Counted from the stretch's first letter, positions 51,531 to 60,937 are shown. The stretch is 64,000 nt of DNA from Ectopseudomonas composti (GCF_001567565.1 NZ_LSSW01000015.1:1-64000); one strand, 5' to 3'. Notes: generated by a model not told the origin, from the sequence alone. Program-made: numbers and translations.

Positions 51531-51545
51531 CGAACCTGCCGGGCG

Positions 51546-52043
51546 TCATGGGTAATCAATCTCGACGATGTAGCAGGTCTTCTCGCCACTGGGGCTGTGC
51601 ACCCGAACCTCGGCATCCAGTTCCTTGCCGACCAGGGCGCGGGCCAGCGGTGAGTCGATGCTGATCAGGCCCTGCTTCAGGTCCAGTTCGTCGGGGCCGA
51701 CGATACGGTAGCGCGACTGCTCGCCGTCCTCGTCCTCGATGGTGACCCAGGCACCGAAGTACACCTTGTTCGGATCGGACGGTTTTTCGCTGACGACCTT
51801 GAGCTTTTCCAGGCGTTTGGTGAGAAAGCGCACGCGGCTGTCGATCTCGCGCAGCATCTTCTTGCCGTAGGTGTACTCGGCGTTTTCCGAGCGGTCGCCC
51901 TGGGCTGCCGCCTCGCTGACCGATTGGGTCACCTGTGGCCGGCGCACGTGCCACAGCTCGTGCAGCTCGGCGCGCAGGCGCGCTTCGCCCTCGGGCGTGA
52001 TCAATGGCGTACCGGCTGGGCGAGGGGGGCGATAGCGGCTCAT
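51546..52043 (-). CDS. greB: Transcription elongation factor GreB
   Basis: A 165-residue RNA polymerase secondary-channel factor stimulating cleavage of backtracked transcripts. The coiled-coil N-domain contains the tip acidic pair in [15 protein letters not shown], followed by the FKBP-like C-domain ([20 protein letters not shown] to the terminal strand CYIVEIDYP). A basic N-terminus ([15 protein letters not shown]) is typical of GreB rather than GreA. It lies 55 bases from the ABC permease upstream on the same strand. Confidence 0.93.
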   Translation of the reverse strand: MSRYRPPRPAGTPLITPEGEARLRAELHELWHVRRPQVTQSVSEAAAQGDRSENAEYTYGKKMLREIDSRVRFLTKRLEKLKVVSEKPSDPNKVYFGAWVTIEDEDGEQSRYRIVGPDELDLKQGLISIDSPLARALVGKELDAEVRVHSPSGEKTCYIVEIDYP

Positions 52044-52097
52044 GGTGTCTCGGGTCCTGAGAGGGGCGCCAAGTCTAGCAAACCCCTCTCAAGGTTC

Positions 52098-54602
52098 TCA
52101 GCCTTCGCGTAGCACGCTCAAGGGGCTGGCATTGAGTGCGCGGCGGGTGCCGAGTACGCCGGCCAGACCGATCAGCAGGGCACCGATCAGCGGCAGCAGG
52201 AGCAGCCAGGGGTGCGGTTGCCAGCTCATGTCGAAGGCATAACGGTAGAGCAGGAAACTCACCAGCTCACAGCCGACGGCCGCGAGCAGACCGGCAGCAG
52301 CGCCGAGCAGACCGAACTCGGCGCGCCGGGCACTGACCAGCAGCTTGCGTTCGGCGCCCAGCGCGCGCAGCAGCGCACCCTGACGAATGCGCTCGTCCAG
52401 CGTCGCCTGCAGCCCGGCGAGCAGCACGGTGACGCCGGCTGCGAGCACGAACAGCAGCACGTACTCGATGGCCAGGGTGACCTGGGCGAGGATGCTGCGC
52501 AGTTGTGCCAGCAGCGCATCGACCTGCAGCAGCGTCATGCTGGGGAAGGCGCGGCTGAGCGCGACCAGTTCCGAGTCGTGGCCCGGCGGCAGGTAGAAGC
52601 TGGTCAGGTAGGTGGCGGGCAGATCCTGCAGGGTCTGTGGCTCGAAGATCATGTAGAAATTGGGCTGGAAACTGTCCCAATCCACCTGGCGCAGGCTGCT
52701 GACCTGGGCTTCGCGCTCGATACCCCCGACGTTGAAGCGCAGGCGATCGCCGAGCTTCAGGTGCAGGCTTTCGGCCAGCTCGGCTTCGACGGAAACCCCA
52801 GGCAAGCCGCTGGCGTGCTCGGCGCTCCACCAACTGCCGGCGATGATCTGGTTGTCAGGCGGCAACTGCTCGGCCCAGGTCAGGCTCAGGTCGCGCTGGA
52901 TGGCGCGCTCGCCACGGCTTTCCTTGGTCACCAGTTGGCGCACCGGCTCGTCGTTGATCATGATCAGCCGGCCCGGTACCACCGGATACAGCGGCGCCGG
53001 ATGTGGCGACAGTTCGGCCAGGCGCGCGGCGAAGGCATCGCGCTCGGCCGGCAGCACGTTGAGGGCGAAATGGTTGGGGGCATCTTCCGGCAACTGGTCC
53101 TGCCAGGTATCGAGCAATTCGCCGCGCAGCAGGGCGATCAGCGCCATGGCCAGCAGGATCAGGCCGAAGGCCAGGGACTGCCCCGCAGCAGCGAGCGGAT
53201 GCCGCAGCAGTTGGCCCAATCCCAGACGCCAGGGCAGGGAAGCGCGCTGCAGCAGGCGGCGTAGGCTTTGCAGGCCGAGCAGCAGCAAACCGCCGAGCAG
53301 CAGCGCAGCGAGCAGTCCGCCGCCCAGCAGTGCCAGCGTCAATTTCAGATCCAGGCTCAGGCGCCACATGATCAGGCCCAGCGCAACCAGTGCCGCGCCG
53401 TAGACCAGCCAGGAGCTCGCCGGTACCGGCAGCATGTCGCGGCGTAGCACGCGCAGCGGCGGTACCCGCCCCAGCGCGGCCAGTGGCGGCAGGGCGAAAC
53501 CGGCCAGCGCCACCAGCCCAGTGGCCATGCCGGCCAACGCCGGCCACAGACTGGCCGGTGGCAGGTCATCGGGGATCAGTCCGCGCAGCAGATAGAACAG
53601 CACATGCTGGCCTGCCCAGCCCAGCAGCGCGCCGATCACGCAGGCAATCAGCCCGAGTAGCGCCAGTTGCAGGCCGAACAGGGCCAGCGCTTCGCGGCGT
53701 GACAGCCCCAGGCAACGCAGTAACGCACTGGCATCGAAGCGCCTCGCCGCGAAGCGTGCCGCCGACAGCGCCACCGCGACGCCAGCGAGCAGCACGGCTG
53801 CCAGGCTGGCCAGGTTCAGGTAGCGCTCGGCGCGGCCGAGTGCACCACCGACCTGGCGGTTGCCATCGCGGGCATCGTCCAGACGCTGATTGGGTTCCAG
53901 GCCAGCTTCGACGGCCTTGCGATAGGCGGCGAGGGCATCAGCATCACCGCGCCAGAGCTCACGAAAGCGCACGCGGCTGCCCGGTTGAACCACCTCGGTG
54001 GCGGCGAGATCATCGAGATTCATCAGCACGCGCGGCGTCAGGCTATAGAAGTCGCCAGCGGTGTCCGGGTCATAGGTCAGGACGCGGCTCAAGCGCAGGG
54101 TCTTGGACCCTATCTCCAGCTCATCGCCAATCTTCAGGTTCAGCGCCACCATCAGGCGGGCCTCGGCCCAGGCTTCTCCGGGGCGTGGCCCGGAGCCCAC
54201 TTCCTCGGGCGCGTAGGGCTCGGCGGCGCTTCTCAGCTCACCGCGTAGCGGGTAGCGACTGCTGGTGGCCTTGACGCTGGCCAGCTGGATGCCGTCCCCG
54301 GCGGCCACGACGCTGGAAAATTCCACCGCCCGGGCGTGATCGAGGCCCAGTTTGAGCCCCGCGTCGATTTGTTCCTGACTGGCTGGCGTGCTGCCGCTCA
54401 GGCGCAGATCAGCCGCCAGAAACTCGCTGGCGCGCTGCAGCATGGCGTCGTTCAGCCGCGCGCTGAAATAGCCAATGGCGCTGCTGGCCGCCACCGCGAC
54501 CAGCAGGGCGAAGAACAGCACTCGCAACTCGCCGGCGCGAGCATCGCGCAGCAGTTGGCGGGCGGCGAGCGAAAACAGGCGAGTGAAGGGCACGCGCTTC
54601 AT
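52098..54602 (-). CDS. ybbP: ABC transporter permease, FtsX family (YbbP-like)
   Basis: An 834-residue permease with a MacB/FtsX architecture. TM1 is near residues 28-46 and followed by a periplasmic domain. Central helices (about 265-460) are followed by a second periplasmic part, and the C-terminal FtsX block contains LLFVLAAGVTVLLAGLQATL, the TLDERIRQGALLRALGAERK coupling loop and two terminal helices. YbbAP-type systems are mechanotransmitters rather than conventional importers. Its ATG overlaps the TGA of the ATPase gene by one base. Its location beside tesA matches E. coli and PAO1. Confidence 0.88.
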   Translation of the reverse strand: MKRVPFTRLFSLAARQLLRDARAGELRVLFFALLVAVAASSAIGYFSARLNDAMLQRASEFLAADLRLSGSTPASQEQIDAGLKLGLDHARAVEFSSVVAAGDGIQLASVKATSSRYPLRGELRSAAEPYAPEEVGSGPRPGEAWAEARLMVALNLKIGDELEIGSKTLRLSRVLTYDPDTAGDFYSLTPRVLMNLDDLAATEVVQPGSRVRFRELWRGDADALAAYRKAVEAGLEPNQRLDDARDGNRQVGGALGRAERYLNLASLAAVLLAGVAVALSAARFAARRFDASALLRCLGLSRREALALFGLQLALLGLIACVIGALLGWAGQHVLFYLLRGLIPDDLPPASLWPALAGMATGLVALAGFALPPLAALGRVPPLRVLRRDMLPVPASSWLVYGAALVALGLIMWRLSLDLKLTLALLGGGLLAALLLGGLLLLGLQSLRRLLQRASLPWRLGLGQLLRHPLAAAGQSLAFGLILLAMALIALLRGELLDTWQDQLPEDAPNHFALNVLPAERDAFAARLAELSPHPAPLYPVVPGRLIMINDEPVRQLVTKESRGERAIQRDLSLTWAEQLPPDNQIIAGSWWSAEHASGLPGVSVEAELAESLHLKLGDRLRFNVGGIEREAQVSSLRQVDWDSFQPNFYMIFEPQTLQDLPATYLTSFYLPPGHDSELVALSRAFPSMTLLQVDALLAQLRSILAQVTLAIEYVLLFVLAAGVTVLLAGLQATLDERIRQGALLRALGAERKLLVSARRAEFGLLGAAAGLLAAVGCELVSFLLYRYAFDMSWQPHPWLLLLPLIGALLIGLAGVLGTRRALNASPLSVLREG

Positions 54603-55285
54603 CAGGGCTCCACGCGGTCGATCAGGTGTCCGCCTTCCAGGCGGATCAGGCGCTGGCAGCGATGCGCCAGTCGCTCGTCATGGGTGACCAGTACCAGAGT
54701 GGTGCCGCGTTCCTGGTTGAGCTGAAAGAGCAGGTCGCTGATGCGTTCACCGGTATGGCTGTCGAGATTGCCGGTGGGTTCGTCGGCGAACAGCACGTCA
54801 GGTTCGGCGGCGAAGGCTCGCGCGATCGCCACACGCTGTTGTTCGCCACCGGAGAGCTGGCGCGGGTAGTGGGTCAGACGTTGACCCAGACCGACGCGTT
54901 CGAGCAGGGCGCGGGCACGCTGTCGGGCATCGGCATGGCCTTCCAGTTCCAGCGGCAGCATGACGTTCTCCAGCGCGTTGAGGCTATCGAGCAACTGGAA
55001 TGACTGGAACACGAAGCCGACATGCTCGGCACGCAGTCGTGCACGCTGGTCTTCATCGAGTTCGCTGAGATTCTTGCCAGCCAGCAGCACGGCGCCGCCG
55101 CTGGGCAGGTCGAGCCCGGCGAGCAGGCCGAGCAGGGTGGATTTGCCAGAGCCGGAACTGCCGACGATGGCCAGGCTGTCGCCTTTGTTCAGGTCCAGGT
55201 CGAGGTCATGGAGGATCGTCAGCTCGCCTTCCGTGCTGCTGACCACTTTGTTAAGGTTCCGCGCAGCGAGAATGCTCGAAGTCAT
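54602..55285 (-). CDS. ybbA: ABC transporter ATPase YbbA-like
   Basis: A 227-residue ATPase. Walker A is GSSGSGKST, the Q-loop FVFQSFQLL, the signature [14 protein letters not shown], Walker [14 protein letters not shown] and the switch His in VTHDERL. It belongs to the LolD/MacB/YbbA group. The start at 55285 ([14 protein letters not shown]) is preferred to 55306, which would overlap the divergent tesA start. Only 11 bases separate the ybbA and tesA start codons. Confidence 0.9.
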   Translation of the reverse strand: MTSSILAARNLNKVVSSTEGELTILHDLDLDLNKGDSLAIVGSSGSGKSTLLGLLAGLDLPSGGAVLLAGKNLSELDEDQRARLRAEHVGFVFQSFQLLDSLNALENVMLPLELEGHADARQRARALLERVGLGQRLTHYPRQLSGGEQQRVAIARAFAAEPDVLFADEPTGNLDSHTGERISDLLFQLNQERGTTLVLVTHDERLAHRCQRLIRLEGGHLIDRVEP

Positions 55286-55296
55286 GGAGATTCCAA

Positions 55297-55902
55297 ATGC
55301 GTGCATGGTGGCTGAGTGGTGCCTTGGCCCTTATGTTCTGGGCTCAGGGAGCGGTTGCAGGCACCCTGCTTGTGGTCGGCGATAGTATCAGCGCGGCTTT
55401 TGGCCTGGATAGCCGCGTGGGATGGGTCGCTCTGCTGGAAAAACGCCTCGAGAAGGAGGGTTTCGAGCAGTCGGTGGTCAATGCGTCGATCAGCGGCGAT
55501 ACCAGTGCAGGCGGCGCCGCGCGGCTCTCTGCGCTGATCGCCGAGCACAAGCCGGAGCTGGTCATCATCGAGCTGGGGGGCAACGACGGTCTGCGTGGGC
55601 AGCCTCCCGCGCAATTGCAACAGAATCTTGCGTCGATGGTCGAGAAGTCACAACAGGCAGGGGCCAAGGTGCTCATTTTGGGGATGCGCCTGCCGCCCAA
55701 TTATGGCGCTCGCTACACCAAGGCGTTTGCCCAGGTCTTCGCGGATGTGGCGGAGCAGAAGAAGGTGCCGCTGGTGCCGTTTTTCCTCGAGGGTGTCGGT
55801 GGCGTGCCAGGGATGATGCAGGCCGATGGCATTCATCCGACCGAGTCGGCGCAGGCCGTGTTGCTGGACAACGTCTGGCCGGCTTTGAAACCCATGCTCT
55901 GA
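55297..55902 (+). CDS. tesA: Acyl-CoA thioesterase I / lysophospholipase L1 TesA
   Basis: A 201-residue periplasmic SGNH hydrolase with a signal peptide of 21 residues (ends AVA). The four blocks are VVGDSIS (Ser30, Ser9 of the mature enzyme), the Gly in block II SGDTS, ELGGNDGLRG with block III Asn, and DGIHPTESAQ carrying the Asp and His. It acts on acyl thioesters, lysophospholipids and esters. The start follows GGAG with eight bases spacing. It is divergent from ybbA, as in many gammaproteobacteria. Confidence 0.94.
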   Translation: MRAWWLSGALALMFWAQGAVAGTLLVVGDSISAAFGLDSRVGWVALLEKRLEKEGFEQSVVNASISGDTSAGGAARLSALIAEHKPELVIIELGGNDGLRGQPPAQLQQNLASMVEKSQQAGAKVLILGMRLPPNYGARYTKAFAQVFADVAEQKKVPLVPFFLEGVGGVPGMMQADGIHPTESAQAVLLDNVWPALKPML

Positions 55903-55992
55903 GCGCGTGTTGCTGGCAGAAAACTGAGTAGGCAGAGGCTTTTCCGCCTCGAGCCTTTCGGCTAATGTGGCCGACCTGTCACGGAGCTCCAG

Positions 55993-56274
55993 ATGCCGCG
56001 TCCCGCCTGGTCCCTATATGCCTATCAACTGATCGAGCCGGATGAGCAGCTGGATCTGTTCGCCTGTCGTGAGGTGCGTGTGCATCTGGTGGCTCGCCAG
56101 TTGCGCCTGGGCGGGCATGCTGATCGAACGCTGTGCGGCGGTTTGTTGCCGGCGCAGCCGCGTTGGCGTGCGCTGGAAAAGGTCTGGCTGCGTGATCGTC
56201 GACTCTGTCCTGCCTGTCTGGCGACCTTCGAGGCACAGCGCCAGGGCTTGTGCTCGAACTGGGCGGACGGCTGA
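55993..56274 (+). CDS. Conserved hypothetical protein, possible cysteine-ligand protein
   Basis: A 93-residue cytosolic protein with no signal peptide or membrane helix. Notable are four cysteines: one in LFACREV, one in RTLCGG, and the pair CPAC in RRLCPACLATFEAQ preceded by another Cys. These could bind a metal. A gene of this size lies between tesA and the L,D-transpeptidase in PAO1 (PA2855, from memory). Function unknown. Confidence 0.6.
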   Translation: MPRPAWSLYAYQLIEPDEQLDLFACREVRVHLVARQLRLGGHADRTLCGGLLPAQPRWRALEKVWLRDRRLCPACLATFEAQRQGLCSNWADG

Positions 56275-56344
56275 GGTCTGCCAGGCTTTCCAGCGGCGGT
56301 GTACAATCGCCGCAATATCATTCAACTCTTCAAGGGACTCCCGG

Positions 56345-57301
56345 ATGTTGTCGCGCTTTTCTGCGGTCAACCGCTGCCTGACTCTGGTCGCACTGTGCTC
56401 CAGTGCCGCAGTGCAGGCTCTCGAATTTCCGCTGCCGCCGCCAGGCGAGGACGTGGTAGGTCAGGTACAGGTGATCAAGGCCAAGTACGAGGACACCTTC
56501 GCCGACCTGGGAGCGGCAAATGACCTCGGTTATCTGGAAATGGTCGCGGCCAACCCGGGCGTGGATCCCTGGCTGCCGGGCGAGGGCACCGAGGTCATTT
56601 TGCCGACGCGCTACGTGCTGCCGCCTGGCCCGCGTGAAGGTATCGTGATCAACCTGGCTGAATATCGTCTGTACTACTTCCCGAAAGGGCAGAACGTGGT
56701 GCATACCTTCCCGCTGGGGATCGGTCGTGAGGGCTGGGGGTCGCCATTGGGCGTCGGTCACGTCACTGTGAAGACGCCGAACCCGGCCTGGTATCCGCCC
56801 AAGTCGATTCGTGAGGAACACGCTGCCGAGGGTGATTTCCTGCCCACCGTGGTTCCGCCAGGGCCGGACAACCCGCTGGGCCCGTACAAGCTGACGCTGT
56901 CGTTCCCGGGCTACCTGATCCATGGTTCGAACAAGAAGTTCGGCATTGGCATGCGCGTCAGCCATGGCTGCTTCCGCATGCTCAACCACAACGTGCTGGA
57001 GTTGGCCGGGTTGGTGCCGGTCGGTACGCCGGTGCGGATTCTCAACGAGCCTTACAAGTTCGGGGTGAGTGGTGGCAAGGTCTATCTCGAAGCACATGCA
57101 CCGCTGGATGACGAAGGTGACCCGTCTGTCGTCGACAAGCACACGGCGGTGATCAACGCGCTGCTCAAGCGTGACGAGCTCAGCGGCCTGCGTCTCGATT
57201 GGGATATGGTTCGTGAGGTAGTGGCTGCCGAAGACGGCTTGCCGGTGCCTATCGCAGCGCAAACCGACAGTGTGGCGGTGAGCAGCGAAGGTACGTTCTG
57301 A
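56345..57301 (+). CDS. L,D-transpeptidase of the ErfK/YbiS/YcfS/YnhG family
   Basis: A 318-residue periplasmic enzyme with a signal peptide ending near residue 25 (AVQA). A LysM-like segment (about 60-92, MVAANPGVDPWLPGEGTEVI) is followed by the YkuD catalytic domain, with His193 in LIHGSNKKFGIG and the SHGCFRM motif (Cys209). Members attach Braun-type lipoprotein to peptidoglycan or make 3-3 crosslinks. The neighbouring convergent gene encodes OprI, the Lpp-type lipoprotein, so OprI anchoring is a plausible job. A terminator follows. Confidence 0.9.
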   Translation: MLSRFSAVNRCLTLVALCSSAAVQALEFPLPPPGEDVVGQVQVIKAKYEDTFADLGAANDLGYLEMVAANPGVDPWLPGEGTEVILPTRYVLPPGPREGIVINLAEYRLYYFPKGQNVVHTFPLGIGREGWGSPLGVGHVTVKTPNPAWYPPKSIREEHAAEGDFLPTVVPPGPDNPLGPYKLTLSFPGYLIHGSNKKFGIGMRVSHGCFRMLNHNVLELAGLVPVGTPVRILNEPYKFGVSGGKVYLEAHAPLDDEGDPSVVDKHTAVINALLKRDELSGLRLDWDMVREVVAAEDGLPVPIAAQTDSVAVSSEGTF

Positions 57302-57320
57302 CCTGACCGGTTGCCAAGAT

Positions 57321-57352
57321 GCCCGTCTGCATTCGTGTCGGCGGGCTTTTTT
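57321..57352 (+). terminator. Terminator of the L,D-transpeptidase gene
   Basis: GCCCGTC and GGCGGGC form a 7-bp stem with one wobble, followed by TTTTTTA, 19 bases past the stop codon. Confidence 0.8.
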
Positions 57353-57387
57353 ATTGCCTGAAGATCAGTGGCCTTGGTAGCAGGCAA

Positions 57388-57420
57388 TAAAAAAGCCGCA
57401 CCAGTTGCCTGGGGCGGCTT
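57388..57420 (-). terminator. Terminator of oprI
   Basis: On the minus strand AAGCCGC and GCGGCTT enclose a 14-base loop, followed by TTTTTATT. It lies 20 bases past the oprI stop, as expected for a very highly expressed short gene. Confidence 0.85.
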
Positions 57421-57439
57421 TCGAAAAAACGAGTCGCAA

Positions 57440-57691
57440 TTACTTGCGGCTGGCTTTTTCCAGCATGCGCAGAGCACGCTCGTTAGCTTCGTCAGCGGTC
57501 TGCTGAGCTTTCTGAGCGGCGGCCAGAGCTTCATCAGCCTTGCGGTAGGCTTCGTCGGCACGGGCTTGGGCGCGAGCAGCTGCGTCTTCGGTAGCAGTCA
57601 GACGAGCTTCGGTTTCTTTGGACATGCTGCTGCAACCGGTAGCCAGAACTGCGGCCAGAGCCAGAGCAGAGAATTTCAGAACGTTGTTCAT
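57440..57691 (-). CDS. oprI: Major outer-membrane lipoprotein OprI (Lpp-like)
   Basis: An 83-residue lipoprotein. The lipobox LATGC gives Cys20 as lipid attachment, and the mature 64 residues are a continuous Ala-rich helix (heptads such as [20 protein letters not shown]) ending in Lys83, the residue linked to peptidoglycan in Lpp. Codon use is strongly biased, consistent with abundance. The ribosome site AAGGGGA is strong. It is the type marker of pseudomonads of the P. aeruginosa kind. The terminator follows closely. Confidence 0.97.
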   Translation of the reverse strand: MNNVLKFSALALAAVLATGCSSMSKETEARLTATEDAAARAQARADEAYRKADEALAAAQKAQQTADEANERALRMLEKASRK

Positions 57692-57939
57692 CGTGTTCCC
57701 CTTGAGGTGGAGTTTTCCATAAAGAGCAATTCCCCTAGTGTGGGAAATTGGCCGGCGTACATACTACCTATTACTTTTAGTAAGTAAACGGAGTCAGGGC
57801 AAGAGTTGCAGTTTTTTTTCTTCGGCCCAGACGCTGAAGGTTAGAGCGTATGGGGGTTGGCTAAAAAACAGTCAGTTACGTAATCGCTACAGTGTCGCGG
57901 TTGTACGAACTGTTATAACTGTCCTGATTTCTGAACTAA

Positions 57940-57947
57940 AACAATAA
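57940..57947 (+). promoter_or_regulatory. Candidate Hfq/Crc CA motif before the GntP-family gene
   Basis: AACAATAA fits AANAANAA and lies just upstream of the ribosome site AGAGGGA, 14 bases before the ATG at 57961. Confidence 0.45.
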
Positions 57948-57960
57948 AGAGGGAACGCAG

Positions 57961-59334
57961 ATGCTTGGCAATTTGGGACTCCTGTTCGGCTTGGCGCTAC
58001 TTATTTTCATGGCGTTGCGTGGGGTGAACATATTCATCGCAGCATTGCTTTGTTCGATCCTGGTGGCGCTTACCAATGGCGTTGCCGTACCGAAGGCGCT
58101 GCTCGAGCACTTTCCGTTCGGCCCCCTTGGGGCATTCACCTTCGCTGGTAAGTTCTTCGTGCTGTTTCTCTGTGGCGCGATCTTCGGCAAGGTCATGGCC
58201 GCCAGCCAGGCTGCCAGCAGCATCGCTCAGGCCATCACCCTTGGGTTGGGCACGCAGCGCACGCTGTGGGTGGCGATGCTGGTTTGCGCGGTGCTGACCT
58301 ATGGCGGGGTGGTGGTGTTCGTGGTGATCTTCACCATGTATCCACTGGGGATCACTCTGATGCGCGAGGCTAATCTGCCCAAGCGCCTGTTCTGCGCCGC
58401 GACTGCCCTGGGCGCAGGCACCTTCACCATGACGGCCTTGCCCGGTTCTCCTTCGATTCACAACGTGATCGCAGCCAGTGCGTTGGGCACCGACCTGTTC
58501 GCCGGCGCCTGGATTGGCCTGTTCGCATCGCTGGTGATGATCGTTTTGGGCATGGCTTATCTGCAGCGCGAATGGCGTCTGGCGCGCGAACGAGGCGAGG
58601 GCTTCGAGCCCAACGCGCAGGATGAGCGCATGCAGCAACTGGCCGGTGTCCCGGGTAGCGGGCCGCACTGGGGCTTGGCTCTGGTACCGATTGTAGTAGT
58701 GCTCGGGATCATCCTGTTGCCGCGCCTGCTGGCGCTGTCGGGCATGGTTGTGTCGGGCGAAGGTTCCTTGGGTGGACTGCTGGCCTTCAGCCAGGCGCAA
58801 CCGATTCTCTGGCCCAGCCTCGCCCTGGTGATCGCCACCGGCGTGGCGGTGCTGATGTTTCCGGCCTTGCGCCGCAACACCGTCGGCTTGCTCGGGCAGG
58901 GCGCCGACGATGCCATCATGCCGCTGCTCAACACCGCCGCGGTGATCGGTTTTGGTGGTGTCGTGATCCAGACGGCGGGTTTCGCTCAGTTCGCTCAGTG
59001 GGTTCTGAGTGTGAACCTGCCGCCGCTGCTGTCGGTGTTCGCTTCGGTCAGTGTGGTATCGGGCATCGTCGGCTCCTCGTCTGGCGGCTTGCAGATCTTC
59101 ATGCAGACGCTGGCGCCGCGTTATCTGGAGATGGGTGTCGACCCTGAGGTGCTGCATCGTATCGCCACGATCACTGCGGGCGGGCTGGATTCGCTGCCGC
59201 ATTGTGGCGCGGTGATCGCGATGCTGATGATCATGGGCTTGACCCACAAGCAGGCATACAAGGACATCTTCGTCATCACGGTGTTGGTGCCGGTGATCGC
59301 GGCCTTGCTCTGCATTGCCCTGCTGAGCTTCTGA
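57961..59334 (+). CDS. GntP-family H+ symporter permease
   Basis: A 457-residue integral membrane protein with about 12-14 helices, no signal peptide. Family features are TYGGVVVFVVIFTMYPLG, TMTALPGSPSIHNV, GSSSGGLQIFMQTLAPRY and the C-terminal GGLDSLPHCGAVIAMLMIMG. GntP members carry gluconate, citrate-type or hydroxybutyrate substrates. This branch (with SLPHCGA) resembles the hydroxyacid/keto-acid permeases rather than true gluconate GntP. It stands alone, so its substrate stays open. Confidence 0.82.
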   Translation: MLGNLGLLFGLALLIFMALRGVNIFIAALLCSILVALTNGVAVPKALLEHFPFGPLGAFTFAGKFFVLFLCGAIFGKVMAASQAASSIAQAITLGLGTQRTLWVAMLVCAVLTYGGVVVFVVIFTMYPLGITLMREANLPKRLFCAATALGAGTFTMTALPGSPSIHNVIAASALGTDLFAGAWIGLFASLVMIVLGMAYLQREWRLARERGEGFEPNAQDERMQQLAGVPGSGPHWGLALVPIVVVLGIILLPRLLALSGMVVSGEGSLGGLLAFSQAQPILWPSLALVIATGVAVLMFPALRRNTVGLLGQGADDAIMPLLNTAAVIGFGGVVIQTAGFAQFAQWVLSVNLPPLLSVFASVSVVSGIVGSSSGGLQIFMQTLAPRYLEMGVDPEVLHRIATITAGGLDSLPHCGAVIAMLMIMGLTHKQAYKDIFVITVLVPVIAALLCIALLSF

Positions 59335-59479
59335 TTGCGCGTGGCTGGGTGCTTCTGCGGCTGATAAGCTTGTCCAGTTGCCTGGACCGAAGTGCGGGGC
59401 GAATTTGTTCTTTCGTCAACGCGTCGGTATGGGGTAAAAATAGATGCGCCGCTAACGGTTTGCGGCTAGAGGAGTGAAG

Positions 59480-59752
59480 ATGAGCGAGGTGTTGTCCATC
59501 CAGCATGACCAGACGAGTCACCAGTTCGTGACCACCGTCGATGGTGATCGTGCCTATCTGGCCTACATGGATCTGGGCAAGCAGACGCTGGATATCTATC
59601 GCACCTTCGTGCCCAATGCCCTGCGCGGTCGTGGCATTGCTGCAGCGCTTACCGAGCACGCGCTGCAATACGCCGAAGGCAGGGGCTATACGGTGATTCC
59701 TTCGTGCTCCTACGTCGAACGCTACATGGAGCGTCGCGCGCGCCATCAGTGA
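59480..59752 (+). CDS. Small GNAT-family N-acetyltransferase (YidJ/YjdJ-like)
   Basis: A 90-residue compact acetyltransferase-fold protein. The acetyl-CoA pyrophosphate loop is RGRGIAAALTEHAL, and the end is YTVIPSCSYVERYMER, typical of the short YidJ-like GNAT family. The ATG at 59480 has AGAGGAG upstream; a GTG two codons earlier is possible. The acceptor substrate is unknown. Confidence 0.85.
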   Translation: MSEVLSIQHDQTSHQFVTTVDGDRAYLAYMDLGKQTLDIYRTFVPNALRGRGIAAALTEHALQYAEGRGYTVIPSCSYVERYMERRARHQ

Positions 59753-59804
59753 GCAGGTCGCTCGCGACGGGGCAAAACGCCCCCGCGAGTTGAACGCGGA
59801 TACG

Positions 59805-59836
59805 AAAACGCCGGGCAATGCCCGGCGTTTTCTTTT
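59805..59836. terminator. Bidirectional terminator between the GNAT gene and aroF
   Basis: AAAACGCCGGGC, a 3-base loop and its exact complement give a 12-bp stem with A- and T-tracts on either side, followed by CTTTT. It serves both convergent genes. A further GC-rich inverted repeat (GGGGC/GCCCC) lies at 59761-59790. Confidence 0.85.
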
Positions 59837-59848
59837 ACTGCAGTACCC

Positions 59849-60937
59849 TCAGCCGCGAGGGCGCTTGGGCAGTACATCCTTGAGCTTGGCATGCATGCTG
59901 CGCAGGCTCTTTTCGGTGGTATCCCAGTCGATGCAGGCATCGGTGATGGATACGCCGTACTTGAGGTCGCACAGGTTCTTCGGAATCGACTGGCTGCCCC
60001 AGCCCAGGTGGCTCTCGACCATCAGGCCGACGATGGAGTTGTTGCCTTCGAGAATCTGGTTGGCCACGTTCTCCAGCACCAGCGGCTGCAGGGCCGGATC
60101 CTTGTTGGAGTTGGCGTGGCTGCAATCGACCATGATGTTCGGGCGTATGCCGGCTTTTGTCAGTTCCTGCTCACAAATGGCCACACTCACCGAGTCGTAG
60201 TTGGGCTTGCCGTTACCGCCGCGCAGTACCACATGACCGTAGGCATTGCCCTTGGTGGTGACGATGGATACGCCGCCTTCCTGGTTGATGCCGAGGAAAC
60301 GGTGCGGGCTGGAAACCGACTGCAGGGCATTGATGGCGACGGTCAAACCGCCATCGGTGCCGTTCTTGAAGCCGACGGCCGAGGACAGACCAGAGGCCAT
60401 CTCACGGTGCGTCTGGGATTCGGTGGTGCGGGCGCCGATGGCCGACCAGCTGATCAGGTCCTGCAGGTATTGCGGGGAAATCGGGTCGAGCGCTTCGGTG
60501 GCAGTGGGCAGGCCCATTTCCGCCAGGTCACGCAGCAGTTTGCGGCCGATGTGCAGGCCATCCTGGATCTTGAACGAGTCATCCAGATAGGGATCGTTGA
60601 TCAGACCTTTCCAGCCGACGGTGGTACGCGGCTTCTCGAAGTACACACGCATGACCAGGAACAGGCTGTCGGACAGCTCGGCGGCCAGCACCTTGAGGCG
60701 CTCGGCATACTCGTGAGCGGCCTTGATGTCGTGGATGGAGCAGGGGCCGACGACCACGAACAGGCGGTGATCCTTGCCGTCGAGGATGTCGCGTACCACC
60801 TGGCGGCCCTGGACAACGGTCTCCAGTGCTGCAGCGGTCAGGGGGATTTCGCGTTTGAGCTGATCGGGGGTGATCAGGGTTTCGTTGGAAGCGACGTTGA
60901 GGTCGTCGATCGGTAAATCAGCCATCGTGCTATTCAT
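59849..60937 (-). CDS. aroF: 3-deoxy-7-phosphoheptulonate (DAHP) synthase, AroF-like
   Basis: A 362-residue type I alpha DAHP synthase condensing PEP and erythrose-4-phosphate, the first step of the shikimate pathway. Motifs are VVVGPCSIHD, RVYFEKPRTTVGWKGLINDP, ALDPISPQYLQDLISWSAIG, ARTTESQTHREMASGLS, FKNGTDGG and MVDCSHANSNKD. Several positions (LPTATEALDP, QTHREMASG) agree with E. coli AroF rather than AroG, suggesting tyrosine control. An internal Met at residue 5 is an alternative start. Confidence 0.92.
   Translation of the reverse strand: MNSTMADLPIDDLNVASNETLITPDQLKREIPLTAAALETVVQGRQVVRDILDGKDHRLFVVVGPCSIHDIKAAHEYAERLKVLAAELSDSLFLVMRVYFEKPRTTVGWKGLINDPYLDDSFKIQDGLHIGRKLLRDLAEMGLPTATEALDPISPQYLQDLISWSAIGARTTESQTHREMASGLSSAVGFKNGTDGGLTVAINALQSVSSPHRFLGINQEGGVSIVTTKGNAYGHVVLRGGNGKPNYDSVSVAICEQELTKAGIRPNIMVDCSHANSNKDPALQPLVLENVANQILEGNNSIVGLMVESHLGWGSQSIPKNLCDLKYGVSITDACIDWDTTEKSLRSMHAKLKDVLPKRPRG

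Noticed and set aside
55286..55306. Longer ybbA start at 55306
   Set aside because: It would overlap the tesA start and adds seven residues not expected in YbbA homologues.
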